Assembly: GCF_902686445.1 (NCBI RefSeq)
Contig: NC_062224.1
Coordinates: 46,685,156 to 46,749,155 of the forward strand
From: Sciurus carolinensis
Taxonomy: Eukaryota; Chordata; Mammalia; Rodentia; Sciuridae
DNA: 64,000 nucleotides
Direction of reading: 5' to 3'
The first letter of the stretch is position 1. Every line of letters begins with the position of its first letter. Shown here one piece after another: positions 12,202 through 22,517 of this stretch. The translations under genes were made by a program, and so were the position numbers. A model generated the notes under the pieces. That model saw only the letters and a program-made list of their open reading frames with translations. It was not told where the DNA came from and did not search any database.

Positions 12202-12597
12202 CATCTTAGTCTGTTTTGTGTTGCTGTAAGAGAATCCTTGACATTGGGTAATGAATATAGAAAAGAGATTTACTTCACTCACAATTCTGGTGACAGGACA
12301 GCATGGTGAGGGATCTTGCAAGGGTCTCCTGGTTGTGCCACAACATGGTGGGGAGGAAACAAGAGAGAGCATGGAAGGGCCATGCTTACTCTTTTATAAC
12401 AACATTCTTTCCTAGAAGCTAATCCACTCATGTAAGATCTAACCCTCTCAGAGGAGCATTAATTTCTTCAGAAGAACAGTCATGATCCAGTCATCTCCCA
12501 CTGGGCCCCACCTCTTAAAGGTGCCATTACCTTTCAATACCATTACATTGGGTACCATGAACTTTTGAGGCATCCAAACCATATCCAAACCATAGCA
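12202..12597 (-). mobile_element. MaLR LTR (MST-like), minus strand
   Basis: It opens 'atcttagtctgttttgtgtt', continues 'tcacaattctggtgac', 'aagatctaaccctctcag' and 'gccccacctcttaaaggtgc', and ends 'atccaaaccatagca'. This is a nearly full-length reversed MST-type MaLR. No clean 5-bp duplication is visible. Confidence 0.85.
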
Positions 12598-14639
12598 AAT
12601 TATTATGCGGTCCTTGCTGGACAAACCACTCCTGGAGGACTCTGACTAGCATTTGGTTTCATATTTTAACCATCAGGTCCAGAGAGGGGTGGTGCAAATG
12701 ATAATGACTCTGGAAATTACATCATTTAGAATTGGTAGAAGCAGCTCAGGGTTTTTAGTCTGAAAAGAGGCTTGGAGGATACTTGCTAGATGTCTTCTAA
12801 AATTTGAGGGCCATGATGGGGAAAAGGTATACATTTATTCTATGATACTCTAGGGTCCCAGATTAGGATGTGTGAATGGAAATTACAGGAAGGGCTTCAA
12901 CTCAAAACAGAAAAGAATTTTCCAAAATTAATGCCTTATATAGTAGTTAGCTTCCCATGCCTGGAAATGTCCACCCAGGAATATTACAGAGAAGCTTTTT
13001 GGAATCCAGGGAGATACAATATCTGAACACAATGGACAATCCCTAATGGTGGAAATTTTAAGCACCACAGCAGACTGCAATCCTCATCAAATTAGACCAT
13101 GAAGGCAGCTGTCTACTTCCCCACCAGTAACTAAGGGATGGCTCTGGTCCCAGAATTAGATTACTTTCCCCCTTTAGTTTTGAAGGTTTGCAATAAATCA
13201 ATAGCTCTGTGCGCCTGGACTGAGGTTCTGGCTTTTCACATTGGCAACAACAGCCTCTCATTTGACTGTAATGCAATTGGAATAAAATTAACTCACTTTC
13301 CATATGGTCAGGTGTGCAGAAAGTCCACATCCTTATTCATTTTTCCTGAATTGTGATTCTTTGTATGTCTCAAACATCTGCACTGCTCAAGGTCTCCTAT
13401 TTATAGTTGATGAGATGTTGAGATGGCCCAAGGGCTGACTTCTTATACTCATTCCTCCATAAAGCTCCCAGTGGCTGTAAAAACTGGCTATTTTCTAGAA
13501 ATTGTACCTCTATTATTTTTCACATATACAGTGTGACACCTGCAAAGATATATCTGTGCTGACCTTGTAAAATTTTGCCTTGGCTTTTCTTTTCACTACA
13601 AAGAGTACATTTGATGAAAATCAGATGGAGTTTGAGGTCATAAGTGGTAGTTTGCCAATGAAGTTGTGCTCAAGGGATGGGAAAATAACAACAGATGCAC
13701 ATGTCTTCAGTCTAACGCACTAATTATTCTGAAATGGACATTTTCTGAGGCAACATGAACATTTATAAATTTGCATAAACTTAAGAATGCTCTTGAGTAT
13801 TTTGGGGTCTTCAAGGGTGAATAAAAAAATTCTCAAATAGTTACAAGACTGACTTTCCTGGGAATGTGACTCAATTTCTCTGTATATTTACCCATCATGA
13901 TGGCTCAGGTGGACATATGCTACAGCAAATTCTCAGAGATGATTGTGAAAAAATCATAGTGGATGATCATACTGATAATTCTTTTTCCAGCCTCAGAGCC
14001 TGCTATCTTCATTAGCTAATATTAGTGCATCCAAATGAAGCTTATGGTGTTTGGCAACATGATAAATTACAATTGCCTTTACTTTCATTCCCCACCAACA
14101 ATTTTTTCTACATTGAAAATGACTTTTCAATGTTTTCAGAATTTCTAACAGTCTGAGAAAATACAAGACGCTCTAGATGCCATATATAGTGTTTTACCTT
14201 CTTGATGAGCTATAGGTAAGTACTAATCAGAAAAGATACTCGATCTTCTCAAAAGGTTGATCAAGAATTTACCCCATAACTTTGCCCCCATCTTTTATCA
14301 TTAAGCTCTTAGATGGAGAACAATGACAGCATTGAATTGCTGTTGGAAGTTGTGACAGGGCATCATAGAAACATCCAGCTCTCTGCACGCACAGTCCAAC
14401 TGCATGCAGATGCATGTGCATACACAGGTGTGCACCCGTGAAAGCCAGAAGTACGTGTAGGTGGACTGTGTAGCTATCCTGGCCGTGAAAGTGGACCAGA
14501 CACAAAAATTTTTGGCTCCAGACTCTGAATTTAGAACTAAAATGGTACTTCAGAAATAATCTTGCTACAGGTTGATTTCTGCTAGGGAGCTTTGAAAAAA
14601 CCTCTACCATTGCCTGGGTTGTAAACCAGACCACTTAAA
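12598..14639. other. Long unassigned stretch
   Basis: Two kilobases with no gene and no repeat that I recognise. Open frames of 121 codons (14269-14634, minus) and 90 codons (13058-13330, minus) lack known domains, and a 72-codon plus-strand frame overlaps the second. This is one of the larger apparently single-copy blocks. Confidence 0.45.
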
Positions 14640-14738
14640 TAGGAATTTCTGGGGGAAAGACCCAGACATCTGTATTTTCTAAACTTCACTGGTTATCCTG
14701 ATGTACATTAAGATCAAAGAACCACTGATCCTGGTCCA
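14640..14738. mobile_element. hAT-Charlie/MER5-like fragment
   Basis: 'tttctgggggaaagacccag' and 'acattaagatcaaagaacca' follow the middle and end of MER5-type non-autonomous hAT elements. It is short and diverged. Confidence 0.4.
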
Positions 14739-15319
14739 ATTCCATTATCTTACATACCAAGTTCACACAGTTAACTAGGACCAGAATTGAAGGTAGAATC
14801 CTTAGGTATGTTCTGAATTGAATTTTGGTTAAGCAGTCCTTAATCAAAATCCTTGGGGACAGAAGTGGTTTGGATTTAAGATTTTTTCCTCTGGATTTTG
14901 GAATATTTGCATATATATAATGAGATATCTTGGGGAGGGGACCCCAGCATAAACAACAAATTCATTCATATTTCCTATATACCTTACACACAGAGCCTGA
15001 AGATAATTGTATATAATATTTTAGTGCACCCACATTTTAGCTATAACCCATTCATGAGAATAGGTGTGGAATTTTCTACTGTGGCATCCTGTCAGTGCTC
15101 AAAATGTTTCAGATTTTAGAGAATTACAGATTTCAGATTAGCCTTTCTACTCTTCTATATTTATCTTTTTTATCAGGTTCTCTCTCCTTTCATAATCTGT
15201 GCCCTCAAAGTTCCTCCCCTTCCTGTTGCTCTTTAGTGTTTAGGAGTAACTCACTCAAAGTAATTGTGATTGGTGTATGTTTACTAATAAATGACTCCAA
15301 ATATTTCCCTTCCCAGGTG
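14739..15319. other. Unassigned stretch
   Basis: AT-rich DNA with no gene or nameable element. Frames of 73 and 78 codons at 14898-15331 overlap and have no recognisable motif. Confidence 0.4.
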
Positions 15320-15450
15320 GTATGCCTGTGAACACAATTCAAAGCTTGGAAAGTCACTTTGCCTTTCTGGAATTTCAGTTTTATCACCTGTAAACCGAGT
15401 TTGAGTTTCAAGAATACAGTTCCCACAAAGCCACTGTAGGTATTAGCTAA
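15320..15450 (+). mobile_element. MIR SINE fragment
   Basis: 'ggaaagtcactttgccttt', 'ctggaatttcagttttatc' and 'acctgtaaaccgag' follow the MIR core ('gggcaagtcacttaacctctctgagcctcag..tctgtaaaat'). Confidence 0.6.
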
Positions 15451-15569
15451 AAGGTAGGAATTTTCATTTGAGAAAGATACCTTTTGTAATCCTTGAAATC
15501 ACACATAGTTGGCCATGCAAGAACATTTGAAGTGGACACTGGCCCTGAAGTGTGCTCAGTCCACATAGC

Positions 15570-15660
15570 GTGGATTTAGTATCTATTCTATGCCACCGAG
15601 GAAGCTACATACATGTAGGCCCTCTCCTCAGGGACTCATGTCATCCGTCCTTCATGCTCT
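15570..15660 (-). mobile_element. L2 3' end fragment, minus strand
   Basis: 'ttagtatctattctatgcca' and 'ccctctcctcagggactcat' resemble the reversed L2 3' end ('tactatgtgcca..ccctcatggagc'). Weak. Confidence 0.35.
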
Positions 15661-15784
15661 TCCACCAGAAAAGTTCTTTCATGCTTTTGTAGGAATACAT
15701 GGGTTAGTTCTGAGCCATCGTGATGGAAAAAATTAGGTGAAACTTTTTTCCTGAAGAAGAAAAATGGTAATGATTATACCAAAT

Positions 15785-15827
<43 letters not shown>
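15785..15827 (+). repeat. (AG)n microsatellite
   Basis: Forty-three bases of AG dinucleotides with one AA interruption near position 15797. Confidence 0.95.
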
Positions 15828-15830
<3 letters not shown>

Positions 15831-16610
15831 TGAAAATTTATAAAATGTGTACAGGGTTATATATGAAGAGCTAAAAGATTCTTTAAATGCTTTGACTTTT
15901 AAAATATAATTGTATAACAATATTTTCTATAACAATGTATTATTTTTATAGTAAGAAAACATAACCATCCTTTTGAAAGAACAGGACCAGTACTGGAGGT
16001 TTGTGGGCTTAGGGAATGAGGATCCAGGCTACCTGGCTGGCCAGACCCCAGCCCACTTCTATGATGTTAACATTTTAGCAGCAGGTATCCATTCTTTTCA
16101 CTTGAACTTGCTTGTTGAAAGTACAGCTGCTCTTGGAGAGGAAATATGTCAAGCCTTATTAAGAGTTCGTGCCTTAGTTTGGCAGAGGTTGTAAGATTCC
16201 TCCTGGGGAGCAATTTTGGTAGGTGGGAGGTGATAATTGGAAGAACCTGCAGCAGAGGCAGGAGGCCAGGGCCAGGCTAGGATGGGGACTCAGAGTTGCT
16301 GGGTTCTACTGCTCAGGTCTGGCTCACTGATATTTTCTCCGTCTTCATAAGTTGTAACAATTGTTTGTAGACTTTGGAAACTCGCCTGCTCATGGCATGA
16401 GGAAGTAGAGTGAAGGGCTGACTCAGAGCAGCCCACTGACCCCCAGAAGGTGGTGGGAGATGGTTAACTGCCTGGTAGAATGAGCTAGAGAAATGACAAA
16501 GGTAACTTTCTTCTCTGTATAAATATAGGTGGTTCTCTCTGTAGAAATAACTAGGAACCTGAGACACGGAGCAAGAGAATATGGCTTGAGGGTTATCTCA
16601 GTATGTAAGA
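15828..16610. other. Unassigned stretch
   Basis: No gene or repeat recognised. A 73-codon plus-strand frame at 15973-16194 has no stop and ordinary composition, but no motif I know and no splice-site context that supports an exon. Confidence 0.4.
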
Positions 16611-16790
16611 AGTTCATTCAATAAATATTTATTGAAACTGCACTTAAGATATGTGCATGTCCCAAAAGGAGCCAATGCCTTCCTCAAGGAGTTTGCATTT
16701 TAGAGCAAGAGGCAGACAGACAACAGACCTCACAAATAAGGAAATGATATGGAATGTTACCGGGTGCTGTGGGAAGGCAAGGGAAAAGGG
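16611..16790 (-). mobile_element. L2 3' end, minus strand
   Basis: 'ttcattcaataaatatttat' opens the piece. 'tcctcaaggagtttgcattt' and 'gcaagaggcagacagacaac' then follow the reversed L2 3' untranslated order closely. Confidence 0.65.
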
Positions 16791-18309
16791 GGACCAGGAG
16801 GAGGGGAAGAAAGAGATTCAGACTCAAGGGGAGAAGCACGTTTGGAGGAAAATGAGAGGCAGCCGGTGGGTCTTTGGAGGAGGGCAAACTCCTCTAAGTG
16901 GGAGATGGGGGGTAGTAGCTAACATGGATGGGGATGACCAGATCAGTAGCTTCACTCTTTTGTGGGCCAGTGAGCAAAAGAAAAAGGTTGACGCCCTTCT
17001 GGGGATGGATGACCTAATAAGGCTTCTTCCATCTTGCCTACTTAGAGCCTGGCCTGAGAGAGGACTCCCTGTTCTCCCTGGCAGGCGCTGCAAAGCCCAG
17101 TGTTTAGGATTTCTGAGCACCACTGAGTGTTCCAGCCAAAGACTCCATGTGACCTTGCTCTGAGCATGGGGGAGAGGTGCCTGAGGGTGCAGGACACAGG
17201 GTGCTGAGAAGAAGCGGGAGAGGACAAGGCGAAGGAAGGCAGGAAGAGAGGGGAGTGTGCAGTAGGGGGGAAGTGCAGGGCTGGAAGAGGTGCAATAGGG
17301 AGAAGTGCAGGAGCAAGTTTCCCATTTCAGTCCCTGGCACCAGACCATCGGCTGAGACAAGGCAGACAGGAGGGGAGGGGGAGGGATAAGAAAAAATTTC
17401 TGGGGCTCCTTCTGTATATGCTCAGCATTTCTTAAGTAGTTTAAGCTAAGAGAAAAGTGATTGCAAAGGTGAAGAAAATGAAAGACGATTGAAGGGGGGA
17501 TATTTGGGTATTTCTGTAGTGTTTTCCTTTTAGTCAAAGCGTTTATACTTCCAGGAGCCCAGCAGCCCAGCAGCAAGGGGTGGGGACTCATCAGGTCACA
17601 CTTTTTTCCTTGCCTCAGGAGATAATAGGGAGAAGGGCTCCTCCGCCTGGGCAGAGGAGAACTGCCTTGCCTCCCTTGTCTTCTAGGCTCTTAACATGCT
17701 GGAGCCTGGAGGGGGGAGCTTCCGGATCATCAGTCCCTGCCCTCCATTATGACCAGGGTTGTTGGGGCCTGGCTGAATGGCTCACACGGTGAACCCAGGC
17801 CTCTGGTCTGTCGAAGTCCAGCCATCTCCAGTTTGACTTGTCATTTTTTTGTGAGCTGTGTGTCTGAACTGCTTCCCGCAAATCAAAGACTGAAACTGAA
17901 GGGTTTTTGCTTGCCTCTGTTTCATTTTACTATTGAAGAGTACATTTTGAAGAATAAAGGTTTATTGAGAGATAGGAAGTCAAGGCCAGTGAAAGCTTTG
18001 TTTCCTGTGGTGTCTCTACATCTAAACTAGGACAGGGTATGTTGGGGGCATTCAATTCTGGAGTTCCGACTTTATATTAAAGCTGACTTAATCATAAACT
18101 ACACATTTAGTGAGTAATCCAGGGGTGTTCATTAGCATGTATCCACTTGCCCAATAGCTGCCTGAAGTTCTTTGGACCAGGAGAGAGGCTTTTTGTTGTT
18201 GTTGTTGTTGTTCACTCACTTGTCCTGGCCAGGTGTGTTTTTCCATGCTGTGCGATAGGCCACAGAGAGAGTGGGACTCCTGAATCAGGAGACTCACACT
18301 GGCCCCAGA
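16791..18309. other. Purine-biased unassigned stretch without a supported gene
   Basis: From about 16770 to 17400 the plus strand is strongly G/A-rich ('agaagcgggagaggacaagg'), which removes stop codons on the minus strand. The longest frame of the window lies here (16824-17591, minus, 255 codons), together with a 170-codon frame on the other strand (16651-17163). The minus-strand product is Ser/Pro/Leu-rich and low in complexity, with no recognisable domain. A (GTT)n run lies at 18187-18211. I see no promoter or splice pattern. Confidence 0.5.
18187..18211 (+). repeat. (GTT)n microsatellite
   Basis: A T run is followed by seven GTT units. Confidence 0.85.
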
Positions 18310-18420
18310 TTGGTCATTAACTTGCCCTGTAACCCTAGGTGAGTCTCTTTGCCTTCCAAGCTCTTTTGTTTACAATCTTTGCAATGAAGTAGTTAGGTTA
18401 TACCACTGTTTCTGGAACTG
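18310..18420 (+). mobile_element. MIR SINE fragment
   Basis: 'cattaacttgccctgtaacc' and 'ctaggtgagtctctttgcct' resemble the MIR tRNA-derived core, followed by a diverged 'acaatctttgcaatgaa'. Confidence 0.5.
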
Positions 18421-18514
18421 AGCTGGGTGGGACCCAGAATATTCCTGAGAAGCCTGAGTCCAGAGGCAGAAAGAGAGGGAGGCCTGGCTTGGTTAACAGT
18501 ATGGTCAGCCTTTA

Positions 18515-18925
18515 CAATAGAATGCAATATGCTATAGTGTACTCTACTATAATTACTTTACTATGCTGTACTACATGATATCCTACTATATTGCATAATA
18601 CTAGCTTATACTACACTATGCCATGGGATCCTATATTATACTGTATGACACTATACTATACCATAAGATGCTAGATTATACTTTATGTTACTATAATATG
18701 CTATATGATACTTGATGATACTATATGATACTATACCATACCATGGGATGCTATATTATACTATATAATAAGATAGTATACTATACTATATACCATAGGA
18801 TACTACTATACTATACCATAAGAAGCTATATTATATTTGTTATATTTTACTGTATTATGCTGTGCTACACCATAATACTCTACTATCTACTCTATGCTAC
18901 CATAACTATACTATAATATAATAGA
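18515..18925. repeat. Degenerate TACTA/CTATA array
   Basis: About 400 bases made almost only of the words tacta, ctata, atacc and atgg, for example 'ctatactataccataagatg'. The unit length drifts between five and about ten bases, and longer blocks recur, such as 'ataccat[ag]gg/agatgcta'. G and C are rare and confined to repeated positions. It is a degenerate short tandem repeat or minisatellite. Translations across it are meaningless. Confidence 0.9.
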
Positions 18926-19839
18926 CTTCATGCTAAGTTCATATTGTAAAGAAGGGTTCCACTACTTAAAAAATTTGACAACCCCTGCATCAAGTGACTT
19001 CTGGGTTCCTCTTACCATCATGATCTGTAATTCTATTATTCATTAAACAGTTCTGAGCAGTACCAGAAAAGATAGGCAGTGTTGACTCTGCTTATTTAGA
19101 AACCTGGAAAAAATGCCAAGAATTCACAGTCAGAAAACACATGTCATCTCCTCATTTATCTAGAGAGCAGAACAAACTCATTTGACTGGTGGTGCAGGTG
19201 TAATAACACACCCAGATTGAAGGGACTCTTTCTAGGTTTAAGGGTATTTCTAGTTGGTTCCATGCTCATGGGCACTTGGACATACCTAAAAACAGGTGAA
19301 GCCAGAGCCAGCTGTGGTCTGGTGGGAAGAACCCCAGAAAACATCTGAGACCCACTGGCTTTTGTCCTCAGTGGATACACTAGTTTTATTTCTCAATGTT
19401 TATGAGAAAACTTAAGACCTGTGACACATGGTGACATGGAAAATCACACCATACTACAAGTAAGGCTACAAAATTCAATCTCACGGAAGGAGGGGCTGCA
19501 TGATTGGCGATTAAATGAAATGACCAAGTTGAGCCTGTGCAGCTGGTTGAGGGAAGATGATGGGGCCCAGCCAGCTGGACCAGGTCCCCCTCAGGCCAGC
19601 TGCTTTCTAGGACCAATAAATATGTCACCTTCCTCCCCTAGCCTTCTGTCTGAAACAGATGGGGCTGAGGATGTGGCTCATTGGCCAATCACATTATATT
19701 AAAATTACATTATTAAGAGACTTTACTATTAGGCCTTAGTAAAGAAAAATCTGAATTCCAAGCTGGAAGGCTTATGTGTGGGAGCAAGCTGCTTGGCTGT
19801 TTCAGCATTTGCATCTCACGGTGGCTTTATGGTTCTTTA
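18926..19839. other. Unassigned stretch
   Basis: No gene or nameable repeat. The 93- and 80-codon frames at 19421-19702 (plus) and 19386-19628 (minus) overlap one another and have no motif. Confidence 0.4.
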
Positions 19840-19972
19840 CTTCACTCAACAAATATTTATTACAAGTCTGCCTTGTGCCTGGCACTGTTCTAAGGACTTG
19901 GGTTATATCAGGGGGCAAAAGAGAGGAAGACGGCCGCCGCGGAGGGGCTCATACTCTGAGGGCCACATCCTT
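19840..19972 (-). mobile_element. L2 3' end, minus strand, with a local CpG cluster
   Basis: 'cactcaacaaatatttatta', 'gtgcctggcactgttctaag' and 'gcaaaagagaggaag' follow the reversed L2 3' end. Inside it the short stretch 19930-19942 has four CpG dinucleotides, out of line with the CpG-poor surroundings. Confidence 0.75.
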
Positions 19973-20554
19973 GACCCTGGCTCCTGCTCTCCTGAGGGAA
20001 TGTGAGCCTTGGGTGTCTGGGGGGCGGGTCAGCTGAGGCACTGGAGGGAGACCCTGTTTGGAGCCTTTGTTCTCTCCTCAGGCGGGTCCTTTCCTCTTGT
20101 CATGTCTGTTTCTTTCGCATTAAAGGAGACAGTAAAGGAACTTTCTTCACAGGGCGACTGAGGATTAAAGGAGGTCACCCACTCGGGTGCCTGGCATGAA
20201 GTCCATTGCTTCTAGTCCTCTGCCTCCATGCCACAGTGGCTTTCTTGCTCTTTGTCGTGTTTGGTTGCCAGGGGAGTTGTGTTTGGAGAGAAATTCCTAA
20301 GGATCTGGTATTGTAGGCATTTGTCTTTTCTTTGCTTGTTATGGACTGAGCAGGTGCTGCTGTCCAGGGAAGGGGATGGCGAACGCCCCAAGTCAGTGGT
20401 GGAGGTGTCAAGCACTCCTGGGCAGGCTACCTTCAGGGTATCCAACTCAGAGCACTTTTTCTTTTTGGATTTGGATGGCTGCCTGTTCTTGGTGAGAAGA
20501 CTCACGTGGAACCCTCCTTCCCAGTTTCAGCTCTCTGCTGGTTGACTGGTGTGT
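19973..20554. other. Unassigned stretch
   Basis: A possible MIR scrap lies near 20140-20200 ('gaggattaaaggaggtca', 'gtgcctggca'). No gene: the 105- and 97-codon frames on opposite strands cover each other. Confidence 0.4.
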
Positions 20555-20732
20555 GGAGTTACAGTCTTGCCTGGAACTGGCTGTGTGACCTGAGGCTGAT
20601 CACCTAGCTTCTCTGGGTCTCAGAGCCATCCATAGAATGGAGATAGCAATGCCCACTGCGGAGGGGTGCTATGAGGGTCAGTAAGACAGGAATGTAGAAA
20701 GCTATATAAATGTAAGGCATGGTACTAGTCTG
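20555..20732 (+). mobile_element. MIR SINE
   Basis: 'ctggctgtgtgacctgaggc', 'ttctctgggtctcagag', 'agaatggagatagcaatgcc' and 'aaagctatataaatgtaagg' follow the whole MIR order. This is one of the better-preserved MIR copies here. Confidence 0.75.
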
Positions 20733-20804
20733 CCTCCTCGAGCCCTATGGCTTGGCTCAAGTCTGCCAAATCTCTGTCTGCCAAGAACATCTGTCCTTGC
20801 CAAC

Positions 20805-21165
20805 TATCTTAAAACATTTGGGTTGCTATAACAAAATGCCATAAACTAGGTGGACTTATAAATAGCAGAAATTTATTTCTCAGCATTCTGGAGGTGGGGA
20901 AGTCCAAGATCAAGGTTCTAGCAGATTTGATGTCTTGAGAGGACCTATTTCCTGGCTCATAGATGATACTTGCTCATGTGTTCTCACATGGATTGAAGGG
21001 GCAGGAGAGCTCTCTGGGACCTCTTTTCTAGGCACTAATCCCATTCTTGTGAGCTCTGCCCTTGTGACCTAATCACTTGCCAAAATCCCACCTCCTAACA
21101 CTATCACATTCGGTATTAGGTTTCCATGTGTGAATTTGGGGGCACAAACATTCAGACCATAGCCC
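20805..21165 (-). mobile_element. MaLR LTR (MST-like), minus strand
   Basis: 'gggttgctataacaaaatgc', 'ttctggaggtggggaagtcc', 'ctgcccttgtgacctaatca', 'cccacctcctaacactatca' and 'cagaccatagc' give a nearly complete reversed MaLR. It stays closer to the ancestral MST layout than the LTRs at 29-39 kb. Confidence 0.85.
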
Positions 21166-21532
21166 TGACTTTCAGTTCTTTCAATATTAGGCTTCACTCC
21201 AGTTATAACACACTGGGCCTCTCCTGTGATTCTGAAGCCAGGTTTCACATGGGTAGCATGTGAAGCAGCCTCATCTATTGGACTGAAAGCTCTCCAAGGC
21301 CCGGCCCAGCTTGATTCCTTTTTGTCTCCTCTCCCTTCCTGTTCACAGTGCCTGGAAGAAGTGCTCAGTATGACTTTTACTATGTGCATGAGTTCATGAA
21401 CCAGGAGTGGCCACCTCTCTCCGGAAGACCTGCTTATTTTGTGTCTTGTAAGGGCATTGCTCCTGAAACTGGTTCAGAGATCTAACCTAGACTTTCCCTC
21501 TGCTAGGAACCATGGAATGGGTTTGAAAGGTA
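21166..21532. other. Possible L2 tail, otherwise unassigned
   Basis: 'ctgttcacagtgcctggaag' and 'tgctcagtatgacttttac' near 21335-21400 resemble a plus-strand L2/MIR end. The rest is unassigned. Confidence 0.35.
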
Positions 21533-21853
21533 TTCGAGTCCTCTCTTCTCCATGGTTTTGCTTTCCATGGTTTAGTTACATATGGTCAACCACAGTCTTA
21601 AAATAATAAATGGAAAATTCCTGACATTAACAATCTGTAAGTTTTAAATTGCATGCCATTCTGAGTAGTATGGTGAAATCTTGAGCTGTTCTGCCCTATC
21701 CCACCCAGGTACGAGTCATCTCATTGTCCAGTATATATACACTGTGTACACTGTGCACACTACCTGCCTGTTACTCACTCAGTAGTTGCCTCGATGATTA
21801 GATTGTCCCAGTGTCACAGTGCTTGTGTTCATGTAACTTATTTTACTTAATCA

Positions 21854-22180
21854 TGGTTCCAAAGCACAGGAGTAGTGATGCTGACAATTCAGATATGCCC
21901 AAGAAAAGCCATAGAGTGCTTCCTTTTGAGTAAAATATATGAGTATTTTCACTTTAATAAGGAAAGAAAAAATTGTATTCAAGTTGCTAAGATATATGAT
22001 AAGAATGGATTTTCTGTGCATGAAATTGTGAGGAAAGGAAAAAGAAAATCATGCTAGTTTTACTGTCACACCTGAGACTAAAAAAGTCAAGTCCCCAGTG
22101 CATGACAGGTGCTTAGTTAAGGCAGGACATTTTTGGATGGAAGGCATGAACAGAAAATGAGTTCTGACTAGCAGCAACCT
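21854..22180 (+). pseudogene. Tigger-type transposase N-terminal remnant
   Basis: A start codon at 21854 opens a frame beginning MVPKHRSSDADNSDMPKKSH, which matches the basic N-terminus that precedes the CENP-B/pogo helix-turn-helix in Tigger transposases. The frame hits a stop after 26 codons (at 21932-21934). Similar coding signal continues to about 22180 with frameshifts ('aagttgctaagatatatg', 'catgaaattgtgagg'). The catalytic DDE domain is absent. In a live element this protein would bind the terminal repeats in the nucleus and move the element; here it is dead. Confidence 0.75.
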
Positions 22181-22205
22181 GTTATATCAGAAAGTATGTA
22201 GTTCT

Positions 22206-22434
22206 AAGATGGGCACAGTGACACACGCCTGTAATCCCAGCAGTTTGGGAGGCTGAAGCAGGAGGATCACGAGTTCAAAGCCAGCCTCCACAACTTAGAG
22301 AGTCCTAAGCAACTCAATGAGATCCTGTATTTAAATAAAATATATTTTAAAAAGGTTGGGGATGTGGCTCAATGGTTAAGCACCCCTGGGTCCAATCCCC
22401 AGTACCAAAAACAAAACAAAACAAAACAAAAAAC
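22206..22434 (+). mobile_element. B1-dID composite SINE (squirrel type)
   Basis: The left half is B1/7SL-like ('gcctgtaatcccagcagttt', 'aggaggatcacgagttcaaa'). The right half is ID/tRNA-like ('ggttggggatgtggctcaat', 'tccaatccccagtaccaaaa') with an (ACAAA)n tail. The target duplication 'agtatgtagttct' (22193-22205) and 'agtatatagttct' (22435-22447) has one mismatch in 13. RNA polymerase III A and B boxes are recognisable in the ID half. This dimer is a marker for squirrels. Confidence 0.95.
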
Positions 22435-22517
22435 AGTATATAGTTCTGCGCTATCCATAGTTTCAGGCATGTGCTGGGGGTCTTAGAACATACCCTTTGG
22501 AAAAAGGGGCACCACAG

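Larger units (their letters stand above)
21533..22517 (+). mobile_element. Tigger/pogo-type DNA transposon, split by a SINE
   Basis: The left end 'catggttttgctttccatgg' followed by 'aaaataataaatggaaaatt' matches the terminal region of a Tigger-family (Tc1/mariner superfamily, pogo group) element. The right end 'ctatccatagtttcaggcat' and 'gctgggggtcttagaacata' matches the other terminus, and the outermost bases are approximate inverted repeats. The body contains the start of a transposase frame (see 21854-22180). About 230 bases of SINE are inserted at 22206. With the SINE removed the element is roughly 750 bases, so most of the transposase is deleted. Confidence 0.85.

Noticed and set aside
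16824..17591. A 255-codon minus-strand open frame, the longest of the window, with a 170-codon frame on the other strand.
   Set aside because: The plus strand is G/A-rich here, which removes stops on the minus strand. The product is Ser/Pro/Leu-rich with no domain, both strands are open at once, and no splice or promoter context supports a gene.
18725..18916. A 63-codon Tyr/Ile-rich frame.
   Set aside because: It is a translation of the TACTA-type tandem array.
19665..19690. 'gctgaggatgtggctcattg' resembles the ID body, and a CCAAT-like word follows.
   Set aside because: Too short and without the rest of a SINE. A promoter cannot be argued from a single CCAAT word.
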